In this document: positions 1 to 9,220 of the stretch, in pieces
Numbering within the stretch: position 1 is the stretch's first letter
How the letters are laid out: every line of letters begins with the position of its first letter
Position numbers and translations under genes: made by a program
Assembly: GCA_030765065.1 (NCBI GenBank)
Contig: CM060989.1
Coordinates: forward strand, 59,038,001-59,102,000
Direction of reading: 5' to 3'
From: Deroplatys truncata
Taxonomy: Eukaryota; Arthropoda; Insecta; Mantodea; Mantidae
Length of the DNA: 64,000 nucleotides
Notes under the pieces: model-generated
What the model saw: only the letters and a program-made list of their open reading frames with translations
Database searches by the model: none
What the model was told of the DNA's origin: nothing

Positions 1-360
1 ATGTTGGACTCTACTTTTGTTGCTGATAGCACATTTGTTTTGAATGTACAATAAAATATGTGTATTTTGTATTAATAAAAATATTTTTAAACTTAAAGTA
101 TGTGGTTCATTTTAAGACACGGGTGGTTCAATTTAAGGACCCCGTTCCTAATTTGAACCGATTTACATCATCTCACTTTTTAAATGTTATTTAATTGATA
201 ATTGTCTTAATTTTAAATTGTGTTGAGTATATTGATAGCGCAAGGATTTGTCACTTTAACGCTTGTGTTTCTGAAAATTTTGATTTGAAAATATAATTAT
301 TATTTACTAATTAGGCTCAAGTGGTTCAATATAGGGACCTTTCACCTATATCGCAAAGAG
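1..360. other. Unassigned AT-rich sequence
   Basis: No convincing coding region. It opens with a short frame ending at about position 52 that overlaps an AATAAA polyadenylation-like signal, so it could be the last few codons and 3' end of a transposon gene cut by the window edge. Two phrases beginning GGTTCAAT (near 126 and 321) recur, each followed by a purine-rich stretch. Function unknown. Confidence 0.3.
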
Positions 361-1140
361 TAACAGATTTTTTTAGACAGCATGGCCTAAAAGTAGAACT
401 TCTAACACAGTGCATACGGGCTAAAAGCTTTAGATTATCGCATTAGTGCTATGATCTACAGTGGGACCAACTTTGGTTTAAGTTCAATCACATGGCAATT
501 ACCCTTTGAATTTGCACATGTTTAATAACTCGACTTGGTTTGATAAGGTTTTACTTTTCATTAATAGAGTCAGCAAGCAAGGGCTTGCTTGGCTGGGATC
601 ATGGCGTACCGTCAAATTCATTAACGAAGAAGGCATAAGAATCTGTCCCTGGTATAGAGAGGAAGAAACTTGGGTTCATATTCTGGCGCATTGTACTAAG
701 AACAGTTGAGGAGAAAGTATCTGCCAGGTTCCTTTGTTACCTCAAGGAGAGGGTTAAAGCTTGTTGGACCTTGCTGGCTGGGAGGGGGAAGGGGGAAGCA
801 ATTGGTAATTTTTTACAGCTCAGATCGGAGCATAAGGAAGAGGGTCAAGGGTGGGAGGGGGAGGTTTAGTGGCTATGGGGCAAGTATTAGTTTTTTTGTA
901 AACAATAGCGTGTGCTTGTGATTTTGTTCTCTCTTTTTCTGTTTTGTTTGTGTAATTTTTTGTTAGTTTATCTGTTTTTTCTTTCTTTTCTTTTCATTTC
1001 TTGTAAATACCATTTACTTTAAAGTTCAGTAAGATGAATATAGTCTGAAAAATATGAACTATGCTGTATTATATAAGCACTACGGTGTATCTGACTCTGC
1101 GATGTGTTTGAACATGTAAAATAAATACACCACTCTGCTC
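360..1140 (+). pseudogene. 3' end of a non-LTR retrotransposon (LINE), degenerate
   Basis: The frame at 506-709 ends in a retrotransposon-type zinc knuckle: Cys-Pro-Trp-Tyr, seven residues, His, four residues, Cys, i.e. CxxC-x7-H-x4-C with the second Cys changed to Tyr by one base. This knuckle follows RNase H in I/R1/Jockey-type LINEs and is thought to bind RNA. A GT-rich 3' UTR follows, ending in an AATAAA signal near 1121 and a CTCTA-like short tandem tail at about 1132-1155. Reverse transcriptase and RNase H are missing, so this is a 5'-truncated dead copy. The LINE at 61556-62914 has the same knuckle spacing. Confidence 0.6.
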
Positions 1141-1155
1141 TACTCTACTGTACTC

Positions 1156-1525
1156 CACTTTTCATTATGCCGTCTCACATGAGTAATTTCTTATGGCGCT
1201 CGCAATGTGTTCATCTACATAAAGATTAAATGGCGGAAACTATGAGTTCAGAAGAAACTGAAATGGAAGTGAAACCACAGAAAGAATAAACTAGAAGTAC
1301 TTACCTAAAAATTCCAGAAAGCACTGTTATAGCACTTAATCGCTTCAGTGCCTGGTGTAAGGGAAAACATGGTGAAAATAATTTCAATGAGAATGACTGC
1401 TAGCGAATCAACAAAACATCAAAACATCTGATATCTCGCTTTTATAAATGCATGTCTTTTGTTTCAAGAACGCGTTCAAAACATGGATATTACTGATTTT
1501 TACAAATTCGAGCGCTGTCTAAAAA
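1156..1525. other. Unassigned intervening sequence
   Basis: No recognised gene or repeat. A plus-strand frame starting ATGGCGGAAACT near 1231 is acidic (Glu-rich) for about 20 codons, then meets a stop and continues with a hydrophobic stretch. It may be a relic of a transposase N-terminus, but I cannot assign it. Confidence 0.25.
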
Positions 1526-1527
1526 AT

Positions 1528-2383
1528 CTGATGTGTTACACTCACATGACTTTCTCTACTCTTGTACAATCTAATTTTACAAATGCCTATTCTCCATATC
1601 CTTCATGTTAATCGAGATATCGAGATGTTAATCTTATTGCTAATTTTCTTGTAGATGCAAGGGGAATATGGTAGGTTTTAAGCGATAGTCAAATATTTTA
1701 ACGCTGGTTGCTATGTGGCGCATTCCATTCTCTTTGCATGTCCAGGACATAAAAAAAATGAATAACGAATTTGAGAAAAAGTATAAGTATTGGAAAATTT
1801 AAGGAAATAACAAGCAATATCTTGAAAACGGTTCACTCAACAAAAGAAATGTATATGACATAAGTTGTGTATTTTAACGCGATCTACATTTTTTGTGTAG
1901 TAAAATTTTGTCTATCTCTTATGGTTTACCAGTTATGCAAAAGTCGTTCACAATGAAGAATACTTTTGGAGACATTCCCAGAAAATTCGAGATATACATT
2001 TCATTTCTCATGACATTATCTTAAACATATGATATTTTCATCAAAATCGTTAGAGCCATTTTTGAGAAAATTAAAATTTTCGAAAAATCTTCCATGTAAA
2101 GGGTAGTTTGGGGTGGGGGGATTTTCTTGAAAACCTTCGTGTCGCATCTCTGGAAGATACTGAACATAAATACCAAGTTTGGTGTTTATCCGACTGTTCG
2201 TTTTTGAGTTATGCTGTTCACAGACACACACACACCCACACACACACACACGGACATGTTTCCAAAAATGCTTTTTTTTGGATTCAGGGGGTCCCAAAAC
2301 ATATATTTCCGGTGAAATCTCGGTATCGAATTTTTGGGTGGAATACAATACTTCCCCTACTTACTATACGTAGTAGAGAAAGT
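1528..2383 (+). mobile_element. Family A element, copy A1 (near full length)
   Basis: Reference copy. It begins with a leader, TCTGATGTGTTACACTCACATG, in which ATGTG and CACAT can pair as a hairpin. The 11-bp motif ACTTTCTCTAC follows. About 0.8 kb later come a CA-rich microsatellite (2221-2253), the 3' hairpin CTACTTACTATACGTAGTAG and the inverted motif GTAGAGAAAGT. About 30 relatives lie in this window. No transposase is encoded, so it is non-autonomous. The subterminal inverted repeats, internal microsatellite, terminal hairpins and A/T-rich insertion sites resemble Helentron-associated (HINE/DINE-1-like) elements; a MITE is the alternative. Confidence 0.75.
2222..2253 (+). repeat. CA microsatellite inside copy A1
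   Basis: Interrupted (CA)n run with one CCC interruption, at the conserved microsatellite position of family A, about 130 bp from the 3' terminus. Confidence 0.9.
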
Positions 2384-2389
2384 CAAAAT

Positions 2390-2944
2390 AGTAAATGCCA
2401 CACGTTTTATTTTGTTCATAGGACTGTGAAACGAATGCCGTAAACAATACTACTCGCAAAATAAACCTACTTTTACCCCGTGTCTCATAATCTACTATAA
2501 CCATGTGCACTTAAACACAAAATGCTTACCACTTAAAGCATCCTCATAGCGGGATATTCAGGACATTTACAAATTATTATATTGTGTTTTGAAGTATACA
2601 CGCATAAATAAAGTTCAAGTGGTACAACTGAAGAGTGTCGTCTGTTTCACTGCATGTATTACTACGTTATATTTAAAATACACGAAGTCGTCGATTCGCC
2701 GTCAACTTTGTTCGAATAGGCAACCCAAATGATATAAGGAGTAGTGAAATATCTCTACTGTTTTGTCAACAGTAATATCGCTAGAGGTTTTAATTTATCT
2801 AGAAAAAATAAAAACTGGAGTGGGATTTAACTGGCTATCTTACGATTAAAAGAAAATATATAAAGATTACAAGAAATACAGACATAAAATGTTAATTAAC
2901 TTACTAAATTAATCGATCGAACTGCTTCTATACACCGTTACTAT
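2390..2944. other. Unassigned spacer between A1 and A2
   Basis: AT-rich sequence without recognisable coding frame, terminal repeats or tRNA-like boxes. Nothing further can be supported. Confidence 0.3.
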
Positions 2945-2948
2945 TTTT

Positions 2949-3062
2949 ACTTTCTCTATTACGTATAGTAAGTAGGGGAATTATTGTACTCCACCCAAAA
3001 ATTCGATACCGAGATTTCACCGGAAATATATGTTTTGAGACCGCCTGAATCCAAAAAAAGCA

Positions 3063-3103
<41 letters not shown>

Positions 3104-3861
3104 CTGTGTCTGTCTGTCTGTGAACAGTATAACTCAGAAACGAACAGTCGGATAAACACCAAACTTGGTATTTAGGTTCAGTATCTTCCAAGGATGCGAC
3201 ACGAAGGTTTTCCAGAAAATCCCCCCACCCCAGATTACCCTTTACATGGAACATTTTTCGAAAATTTTAATTTTCTCAAAAATGGCTCTAACGATTTTGA
3301 TTAAAATATCATATGTTTAAGATATTTTTATGACAAATAAAATGTATATCTTGAATTTCCTGGGAATGTCTCCAAAAGTATTCTTCATTGTGAACGACTT
3401 CTGCATAACTGGTAAACCATAAGAGATAGACAAAATTTTACTACAGAAAAAATGTAGATGTGTTAAAATACACAATTTATGTCATATACATTTTTTTTTG
3501 TGTGTGAACCATTTTCGAGATATTACTTGTTATTCCCTTAAATTTTTCAATACTTATTTTCTCAAATGGGAATTCGTTATTCATTTTTTGTCTTGGATAT
3601 GCAAAGAGTATTAATCTGTGGGAAAGGGAATGGTGCTGCACCTAGCAACCAGCTATTAAGAGATATGTATGTGCTTAAAGGCTACTGTATTTCCAAATTG
3701 CCCTTGTAAATATATATTCCCCTTACATCTACAAGAAAATTAGCAATAAGATAGAATCTGCAAACGTTTATCTCGATTAACATGAAGTAGATGGAGAATA
3801 AGCGTTTGTATAAATAGTTTGTACAAGAGTAGAGAAAGTCATGTGAGTGTAACACATCAGA
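2949..3861 (-). mobile_element. Family A element, copy A2 (full length, subfamily with extra segment)
   Basis: Inverted relative to A1: it begins on the plus strand with ACTTTCTCTATTACG and ends with the reverse complement of the leader. It contains an extra segment near 3590-3710 (AGTATTAATCTGTGG ... AATTGCCCTTG) shared with copies A13 and A33 but absent from A1, defining a subfamily. The microsatellite is an almost pure TG run followed by TGTC units. Confidence 0.75.
3064..3122 (+). repeat. TG/TGTC microsatellite inside copy A2
   Basis: About 20 uninterrupted TG units followed by TGTC-type units, at the same internal position as in the other family A copies. Confidence 0.95.
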
Positions 3862-4112
3862 TTTTTGTTGTTTGATGTGTTGCTTTGATGAAGCTAATTT
3901 GAATATCTACGCAGAAAACAAACGATGGTCGCAAACAAATTAACAGACGATAGGGAAGTGATACAAATGAGGGATAAGCAGCCAACACGTCGTTTCGTAG
4001 CGTCTTATTGGTCAAAAGTAGTATGACTTAACCAGAGTGTGATAGTGGTTGCATTACGTAGGACTACTTGCTTCTGTTTCGGTTATTTTTACTTTTTTTA
4101 TCACGTAAATAA

Positions 4113-4113
<1 letters not shown>

Positions 4114-4163
<50 letters not shown>
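4114..4163 (+). repeat. Pure GT microsatellite inside copy A3
   Basis: Roughly 25 perfect GT units, at the same element position as the repeats in A1 and A2, in a copy that is otherwise old and diverged. Confidence 0.95.
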
Positions 4164-4164
<1 letters not shown>

Positions 4165-4433
4165 CAGCATAACTCTAAAACGAAATGTCAGATAAAAATA
4201 CTTGGTATTTAAGTTCAGTACCTTCCAAAAATAGGACACCAAGATTTTAAAGAAAATCCCCCACCCTAAACTACCCTTTACATTGGACATTTTCCGAAAT
4301 TTATTTTCTGAAAAATGGCTGTAACGATTTTGATTAAAATACCAAAGATATTTACATCACATATAAAATGCATATCTTGAATTTCCTGGGAATAGCCCGT
4401 GAAGTTCTCTGCATTCGGAAGCAAATTTATATA

Positions 4434-4797
4434 TTTGGAATGGTACAATAAGACGACTGAAAAATTCAATGCCATAGCCAGGATTTGAATCACGGAACTC
4501 CCGGTCCGTCCGGTTGCTCTAACCACTGAGCTACCATGGCTACATGCCGGCACGACATTAAATTCCCCATCTGATTCGCATGTTTCCTGCTAAACCACAA
4601 GGAGATCTCAAACTGTATTGAGATGACATATCCCAATGGCGACTTACAATGTTGTAAGTACTTTAAGTACGGGGCTTCATAGTTTCAACCATTATTAGGT
4701 CTAATTAATTAACCGGGAGATTGAATTTTTCAGTCGTCTGATTCTACCTTTCCAACCTTGTCCAACATACGGCTTGTGTGGAAAAACAATTAATTCC
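4434..4797 (-). mobile_element. Foldback SINE-like element, copy C1, with tRNA-like arm
   Basis: Flanked by a 10-bp target duplication, AATTTATATA (4424-4433 and 4798-4807). Read on the minus strand, the left arm contains GGTAGCTCAGTGGTTAGAGC (RNA polymerase III A-box-like) and a B-box-like GATTCAAATCC, framed by a 7-bp acceptor-like pairing (GCCATGG/CTATGGC); the T-stem is not paired. Short inverted segments (GACGACTGAAAAATTCAAT and its complement) lie at about 4453 and 4723. Variable-length duplications suggest LINE-assisted retroposition. Not a functional tRNA gene. Confidence 0.65.
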
Positions 4798-5160
4798 AAT
4801 TTATATAATATTCTATAACTGGTAAATGTTAAGCGATAGACGAAAACGTACTACACAAAAAATATAGATATCTTTTAAGAAAAACACAATTTATTTCTAG
4901 TAACTTTTTTTGTAGCATCAGCCATTTCCGAGGCATACATTTTGTGGAACTTTAAGGCCAGCGTAAAGCGTCCAGATCTAAAACATTTGACTATCGATAT
5001 TCCCATTATGTCTATAACGAAATGTGTAATGTAGCTATTTCCCGAAAGGTTTATCTCGATTAAAATGAAGTATATAGAAAAATAAACTTTCGTAAGAATA
5101 GAATGTATACAAATATATAAATAAATAAATAATAATGTCCCTCTATTCACTGCATCTGAT

Positions 5161-5580
5161 TATTGTCTATTAGACAGCTGTTTTGACCTATATAAACACC
5201 GCTGTGCTTTTTGTAGTAGAGGTTAGGGCGGAGGTTTCTAGTACAATCTAGAGGAATGTTTGAAACCACCTCCGGTTTCCACGCTCGTGCCATCTACAAT
5301 CCCCAATGTACTTATTCCCCTCGACGGCTAATGTATTGAACCACTACTGCCATCTACCGCCCTTTCTGCCCACCATCACATGCTCTAGCGGCCGATGCGA
5401 GAACTGAGATTTCATATTCTCGTACTCTACCGCTAGATGGCAGCTCCTCTAGGGCATTAGCCCTCCCGCGTAAACTGATCAAAAAGGAGCGGGAAGAGCT
5501 TGCGCTCAAAAATGAAACACGTAACACCTGAGGGAGACAGTACAGTGTTTTAGCAAAGAACATATGTTTATTTATTTCAC
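5161..5580. other. Non-repeat island with GC-richer sequence
   Basis: GC content is visibly higher than in the surroundings, with no transposon ends and no long open frame that looks coding (the minus-strand frame at 5354-5563 is Ser/Arg-rich and resembles nothing I know). It carries a cluster of TAGATGGCA motifs, annotated separately. It may be unique regulatory sequence or part of an untranslated exon. Confidence 0.3.
5347..5444. promoter_or_regulatory. Pair of CTCF-like motifs in opposite orientation
   Basis: CCGCTAGATGGCAGC at 5430-5444 (plus) fits the bilaterian CTCF core CCASYAGRKGGCRS at all but one position. The minus-strand reading of 5347-5361 gives GCGGTAGATGGCAG, with two deviations. 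A third, weaker TAGATGGCA lies at about 5287-5295 (minus). Clusters of this motif can mark insulators, but chance or derivation from an old repeat is possible. Confidence 0.35.
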
Positions 5581-5848
5581 TCTGAAATTATCAGCAAAGC
5601 ATTTATCAAGCTGAACTGGACAGTAAATTCTCTCTGTAATTTGTGAGTTAATTTTACAGCCTGTTCCCCCAGAGCTCTGTGTACTGCAAAAAAGAGGATT
5701 TTTTTGTATCCCAATGTGGGCCTTTTAGAAATAGGTAAAGACGAAAACTGAAGCCATGTATAACTAGTTTCATATGTTTTTGCGAATTCTGGGCTTTAAG
5801 CGATTGGTTCTTATATCGACTCCAGCCTGTGTCTCGACCTAGCGTACT
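5581..5848. other. Unassigned spacer
   Basis: No recognised gene, repeat terminus or motif. Confidence 0.2.
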
Positions 5849-6085
5849 GACACGAATAACCGAGGTCGTTAAAGCATGGAGTGGTGAAATCGTCTTCCAT
5901 GGTGTCTCGGATTCAAACCCGGCGGATGGCGATGAACTTTTTTCGGGCGTAAAAATCCTTAACATGCCTCAAGCCTGATAAAGAGGCCTCTGAGCAAAAT
6001 TACCGGTCTTTCACGCCCAATATAGAATGGGACGCTAAGGACCTCAGCAGTTAAAGAGCGTCCATAAATAAACTCAATTTTTATG
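5849..6085 (+). mobile_element. tRNA-derived SINE, family S1, copy S1a
   Basis: The head carries a degenerate A-box region (ATGGAGTGGTGAAAT) and a B-box, GGATTCAAACCC, near 5909. The S1 body follows: GCATGCCTCAAGCCTGATAAAG, then the conserved tail CTTTCACGCCCAATATAGAATGGGACGC and GAGCGTCCATAAATAAACTCAATT. Other copies are at 9001-9212, 10878-11173 and 57688-57982 (all minus). Confidence 0.6.
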
Positions 6086-6318
6086 GAGTCGTAAACAAGT
6101 GGTCTGTGGTTCAAATTCCGCCAGACTATCCTCCCTGACAGATCTTTTTTAAGGCATTCCAGGGTACTGGAAAATGACGAGGAGGTACTCTAAATTTACG
6201 CCTAGATGGTTTCGCTCCCAAATTTCCTTTCCAATTATCATTTAATGCTATGTAACATCAGTGTTTATCGCCTATGGTGCCGTATGTAGAAAGAACAGGC
6301 GATAAACACTATTTAAAA
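6086..6318 (+). mobile_element. Second SINE-like fragment with hairpin tail
   Basis: A B-box-like GGTTCAAATTCCGCC lies near 6111, followed by a body unlike S1. The end contains a perfect 14-bp inverted repeat, AGTGTTTATCGCCT / AGGCGATAAACACT (6261-6274 and 6296-6309), separated by 21 bases. A tRNA-derived SINE with a 3' hairpin is plausible, but only one copy is visible. Confidence 0.35.
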
Positions 6319-6320
6319 AA

Positions 6321-8076
6321 TCTGATGTGTTACATTCACATAAGTTTCTCTAACCTCTTTCGTTTATTAGTGGGTATACAAATTATTCTTACGGAAGTTT
6401 ATTATTCTATCGATTTCAATTGACGAGAAACCTTTGCAGAAATTACTGCCTTACACATTTTCTTATAGATACAAAGGGAATACGATAGTCAAATGTTTAA
6501 GAACTGCAATAGGCTGGTCCTAAAATTCCATACTCTTACCATGACATCGCGAGAAACAGCTGAAAAATCGACAGGATTTTAAAAGAAGACAAAGTACTGA
6601 ACAAATCGAACCATTAATAACGGGTTTCTTTGAAATGGTTAGTGTTACAAAAAAGTGGTTTGGAATAAATTGTGTGCTATGAAGAAATCTACATTTTTGT
6701 GTAGTGCGTTTTCGTCTATTACTTAACGTGTACCACTTTTACAAGATTATACAAAATTCCTTCCGCTTGAAGAGGACTTCACAGGCTATTACCAGAAAAT
6801 TTAAGATATACATTTCACTTTTCATGTAAATATTTTTAAATATATGACATTATAATCAAAACTGTCAGAGCCATTTTTCATCAAATCAAAAATTTCGAAA
6901 AATGTTCCATGTAAAGGGTGGGAGGATTTTCTTGAAAATCTTGGTTTCGCATCTTTGGAAGATATTGAACCTCAATATCAAGTTTGGTGTTTGAGTTGTG
7001 CTGTTCGTACACACACATACAAGAGGGCCTTTTTCTAAAAACGCTTATTTTGATTCAGGGTGAGGCAGTATTTTTAACACAAATGGTTTCAGTCAAATTA
7101 TATAATATGTAAATTCAATAACAGCCCGTATTGAAGCAATATGTGTATGTAATAATTTGTAAATTGTATGTAACAGTCATTGCATATGCTTATATTATTG
7201 TATACATGTTCAATAATGTTACGTGAATATATTACGTAATTTAATAATGTAGGAGCTGTGAGAAATAGGTCAAAAATTGCTAACAAAGAGGTAACAATGA
7301 GGTAACACAGGCAATAATGAGTTTGAGAGTTTAAATGTTACTTGTGATTCTTGGAAGCAATAATGTAATTTTGAGACAGTTTAAAAATAGCCAATCAACA
7401 ACCAGAAAAAGCTTTAGTTAAATGCAGGTATTCTATTGGAGTAAGATTGGCCAATCAGAGACTTGAAATACAGAAATTTACAAGTTAGACGGTTCAAATC
7501 AATTCAGTTGCCTGCAGACAGTGTTTGTAACTGGATGCGTCCTCGAGAGATTTAATACGTATTCGTGTGAGGCGAAAAATAAGTTTACGTGTTAAAAAGT
7601 GTAATTGATTAATAAAAGAAGCTCACAGCTCTCTATCAGTGAAGTGTTATTTAAATCGTATCAAGTATTAATAAAAGGAGTGAAGTAAAATTATAATCTG
7701 TGTAAGCCTACATTCTTAGTCGCATCACGCCCTGCCAAGACATCCATGTCTCTAACAATAATACTGACGCAGCCGAGGCAAAATGAATATAATATTTAAA
7801 GAAACAGTCAAATTACAAAGTTAGTATTTTCTTAAACTTGGGGCAAAGGCCATCTGAAAGTACATTTGGGGCGAAGGCTACCGGAAACTGTTTACTATAA
7901 GTGCGGTTGCAACTACTACAAGTTCGGCTCCCCAACAGTTGAAATATAATACAACTACCTACTTCAAATTGACATCCACGCGTGGCTAATAAACAACGTA
8001 ACACACTACTGTAAACCTGAATTTTTGGGTGGAATACAAAACCTTCTCTACCTACTATGTACGTGGTAGAGAAAGT
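6321..8076 (+). mobile_element. Family A element, copy A4, split by an unclassified insertion
   Basis: The leader TCTGATGTGTTACATTC opens the copy and GTGGTAGAGAAAGT closes it. It belongs to the second subfamily, with CTCTTTCGTTTATTAGTGGG after the subterminal repeat. Positions 7061-8018 are foreign. About 40 bp of the family consensus (from the GGTCTC to the GGTATC segment) are missing at the break, so a deletion accompanied or followed the insertion. Confidence 0.65.
7061..8018 (+). mobile_element. Unclassified insertion J1 inside family A
   Basis: About 960 bp beginning TGAGGCAGTATTTTTA. The element J2 at 24245-25218 has similar length, begins TGTGGCAGTATTTTAT, and also interrupts a family A copy. 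Both share an internal landmark (an AATAAAAG followed within 30 bp by TATCAGTG) and end with a weak inverted match to their start (ACTACTGTAA / ATACTGCG). No coding region. It could be a solo LTR or a non-autonomous DNA transposon. Confidence 0.45.
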
Positions 8077-8086
8077 AAAAATGGTC

Positions 8087-8205
8087 TTGTGTGTGTTTTA
8101 TAAAATTGCTTGTTGTGGGTTCAGAGGTCTCAAAACATACATGCAGGTGAAATCCTGACATCGAATTTTTGTGTTGAATACAATACTTCCCCTAAACAGA
8201 GAAAG
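8087..8205 (+). mobile_element. Family A 3' fragment, copy A5
   Basis: Only the last ~120 bp are present: remnant GTGTGTGT, the GGTGAAATCC segment, ATCGAATTTTTG and a shortened terminus CTTCCCCTAAACAGAGAAAGT that has lost the hairpin. Confidence 0.5.
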
Positions 8206-8214
8206 TAGAACAAA

Positions 8215-8735
8215 CAACAAAGAAACAAACCAATATATATCGCTGTTTGGTAAAGTTTTCGATATAGAAACTATCGATTAGAGTTTATTTAACAACCAGA
8301 CATGCTTCATATTAATATTTTGTTACTCTAAATGCATTCTTGATGAAAGTGCCTTCAATTATGCACACATCAGTTATATGACAAATTACCAATGTGTAAC
8401 AACATAATATACTCTCTGCTTTAGAGAATACGTTAATCTTCTGCAAGTAGATGTCCTTAAAACGAGTTCTCGTATTAAAACTGAATTATTCATATTTAAT
8501 CGTCTACAGCAATATTTGCATCTCTTGTAATTCGAACAGGTTATAACTTGGTAGTTAAAACTTCAACAAATAGATCCATTAATCAGCGCCACTTCATTTT
8601 ACATAAATGATTCAAGCATATTAATTATTGTAATACTATTTACCAATTTAAAATTACAAGCTTTTAAGAAGCTAAATATTCATGGTATTAAATCTTAAAA
8701 TGGCATTTCATATTTATATGTTTTGAATATTTGTA
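8215..8735. other. Unassigned AT-rich stretch
   Basis: No recognised gene or repeat; no terminal repeats or tRNA-like boxes seen. Confidence 0.25.
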
Positions 8736-8737
8736 AC

Positions 8738-9000
8738 TACGAAGCGGAATGGCTCAAAGTTACCGGGTTCAAACCCCGAGGCCGACCAATCTGACCTAAG
8801 ATTTTTTCGCGGCTTTCCTTGGTCGCTAGGCAAATGCCGGGTTGGATAACTTGATCCGCGAATTTTCCTAACGTCCCTTTCCTCAATAGATTTCATGTCC
8901 TTCTTCACCACCATACCAAGCATTGGGCTGATCGTCCATCCTGCTTGCCCCTGACCCAAGGCATTGACTTGTAAGTCCTTCAAAGAAGAGGGCAGTCAGT
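8738..9000 (+). mobile_element. tRNA-derived SINE, family S3
   Basis: The head contains AATGGCTCAAAG (eroded A-box) and a B-box, CCGGGTTCAAACCCCG, at about 8762-8777, followed by a body with TTTCCTTGGTCGC, which resembles the GTTTTTCGTGGTCGATAGG part of family S2. The 3' end abuts SINE S1b directly. Confidence 0.5.
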
Positions 9001-9212
9001 TAAATTGAGTTTTATTTATGGACGCTCTTTAACTGTTGTGGTCCTTAGCATCCCCTTCTATATTGGGCGTGAAAGACCGGTAATTTTACTCAGAGGTATC
9101 TTTATCAGGCTTGAGGTTCTTTTACGTGCCGTGTTCTTTCACGGGACCACCGGATTTACTTCAGTTCCGAAGAAGCCATGCTAAGGATTTTTATGCCTGA
9201 CAAAAAAATAAT
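9001..9212 (-). mobile_element. tRNA-derived SINE, family S1, copy S1b (head missing)
   Basis: Tail-first on the plus strand: TTAAATTGAGTTTTATTTATGGACGC, the GGGCGTGAAAGACCGGTAATTTT core, and GAAGCCATGCTAAGGATTTTTATG. The tRNA-like head is lost; a short AATAAT run replaces it. Confidence 0.6.
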
Positions 9213-9220
9213 AATAATAA

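Larger units (their letters stand above)
4090..5160 (-). mobile_element. Family A element, copy A3 (diverged subfamily), hosting a foldback SINE
   Basis: Inverted copy whose 3' terminus is eroded (ACTTTTTTTATCACG). It retains the microsatellite, the internal core and the region around the Lys-rich CTCGATTAAAATGAAG segment. Near the far end it carries the variant segment (ACGAAATGTGTAATGTAGC) that marks a second subfamily, also seen in A4, A7, A28 and A32. The copy is split by the SINE-like element at 4434-4797. Confidence 0.6.

Noticed and set aside
1528..2383. Canonical Helitron
   Set aside because: The expected TC start with CTRR-T end is not met at the right terminus, so only the looser Helentron/HINE comparison is offered.
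2984..3175. Protein of Val/Cys repeats
   Set aside because: Translation of the TG microsatellite within a family A copy, not a gene.
4054..4290. His/Thr-repeat protein
   Set aside because: Frame through a GT microsatellite in family A.
4490..4560. Functional tRNA gene
   Set aside because: The minus strand has A- and B-box-like phrases and a 7-bp acceptor-like pairing, but the T-stem does not pair and the unit is embedded in a repeated element with target duplication; it is a SINE-type tRNA relic.
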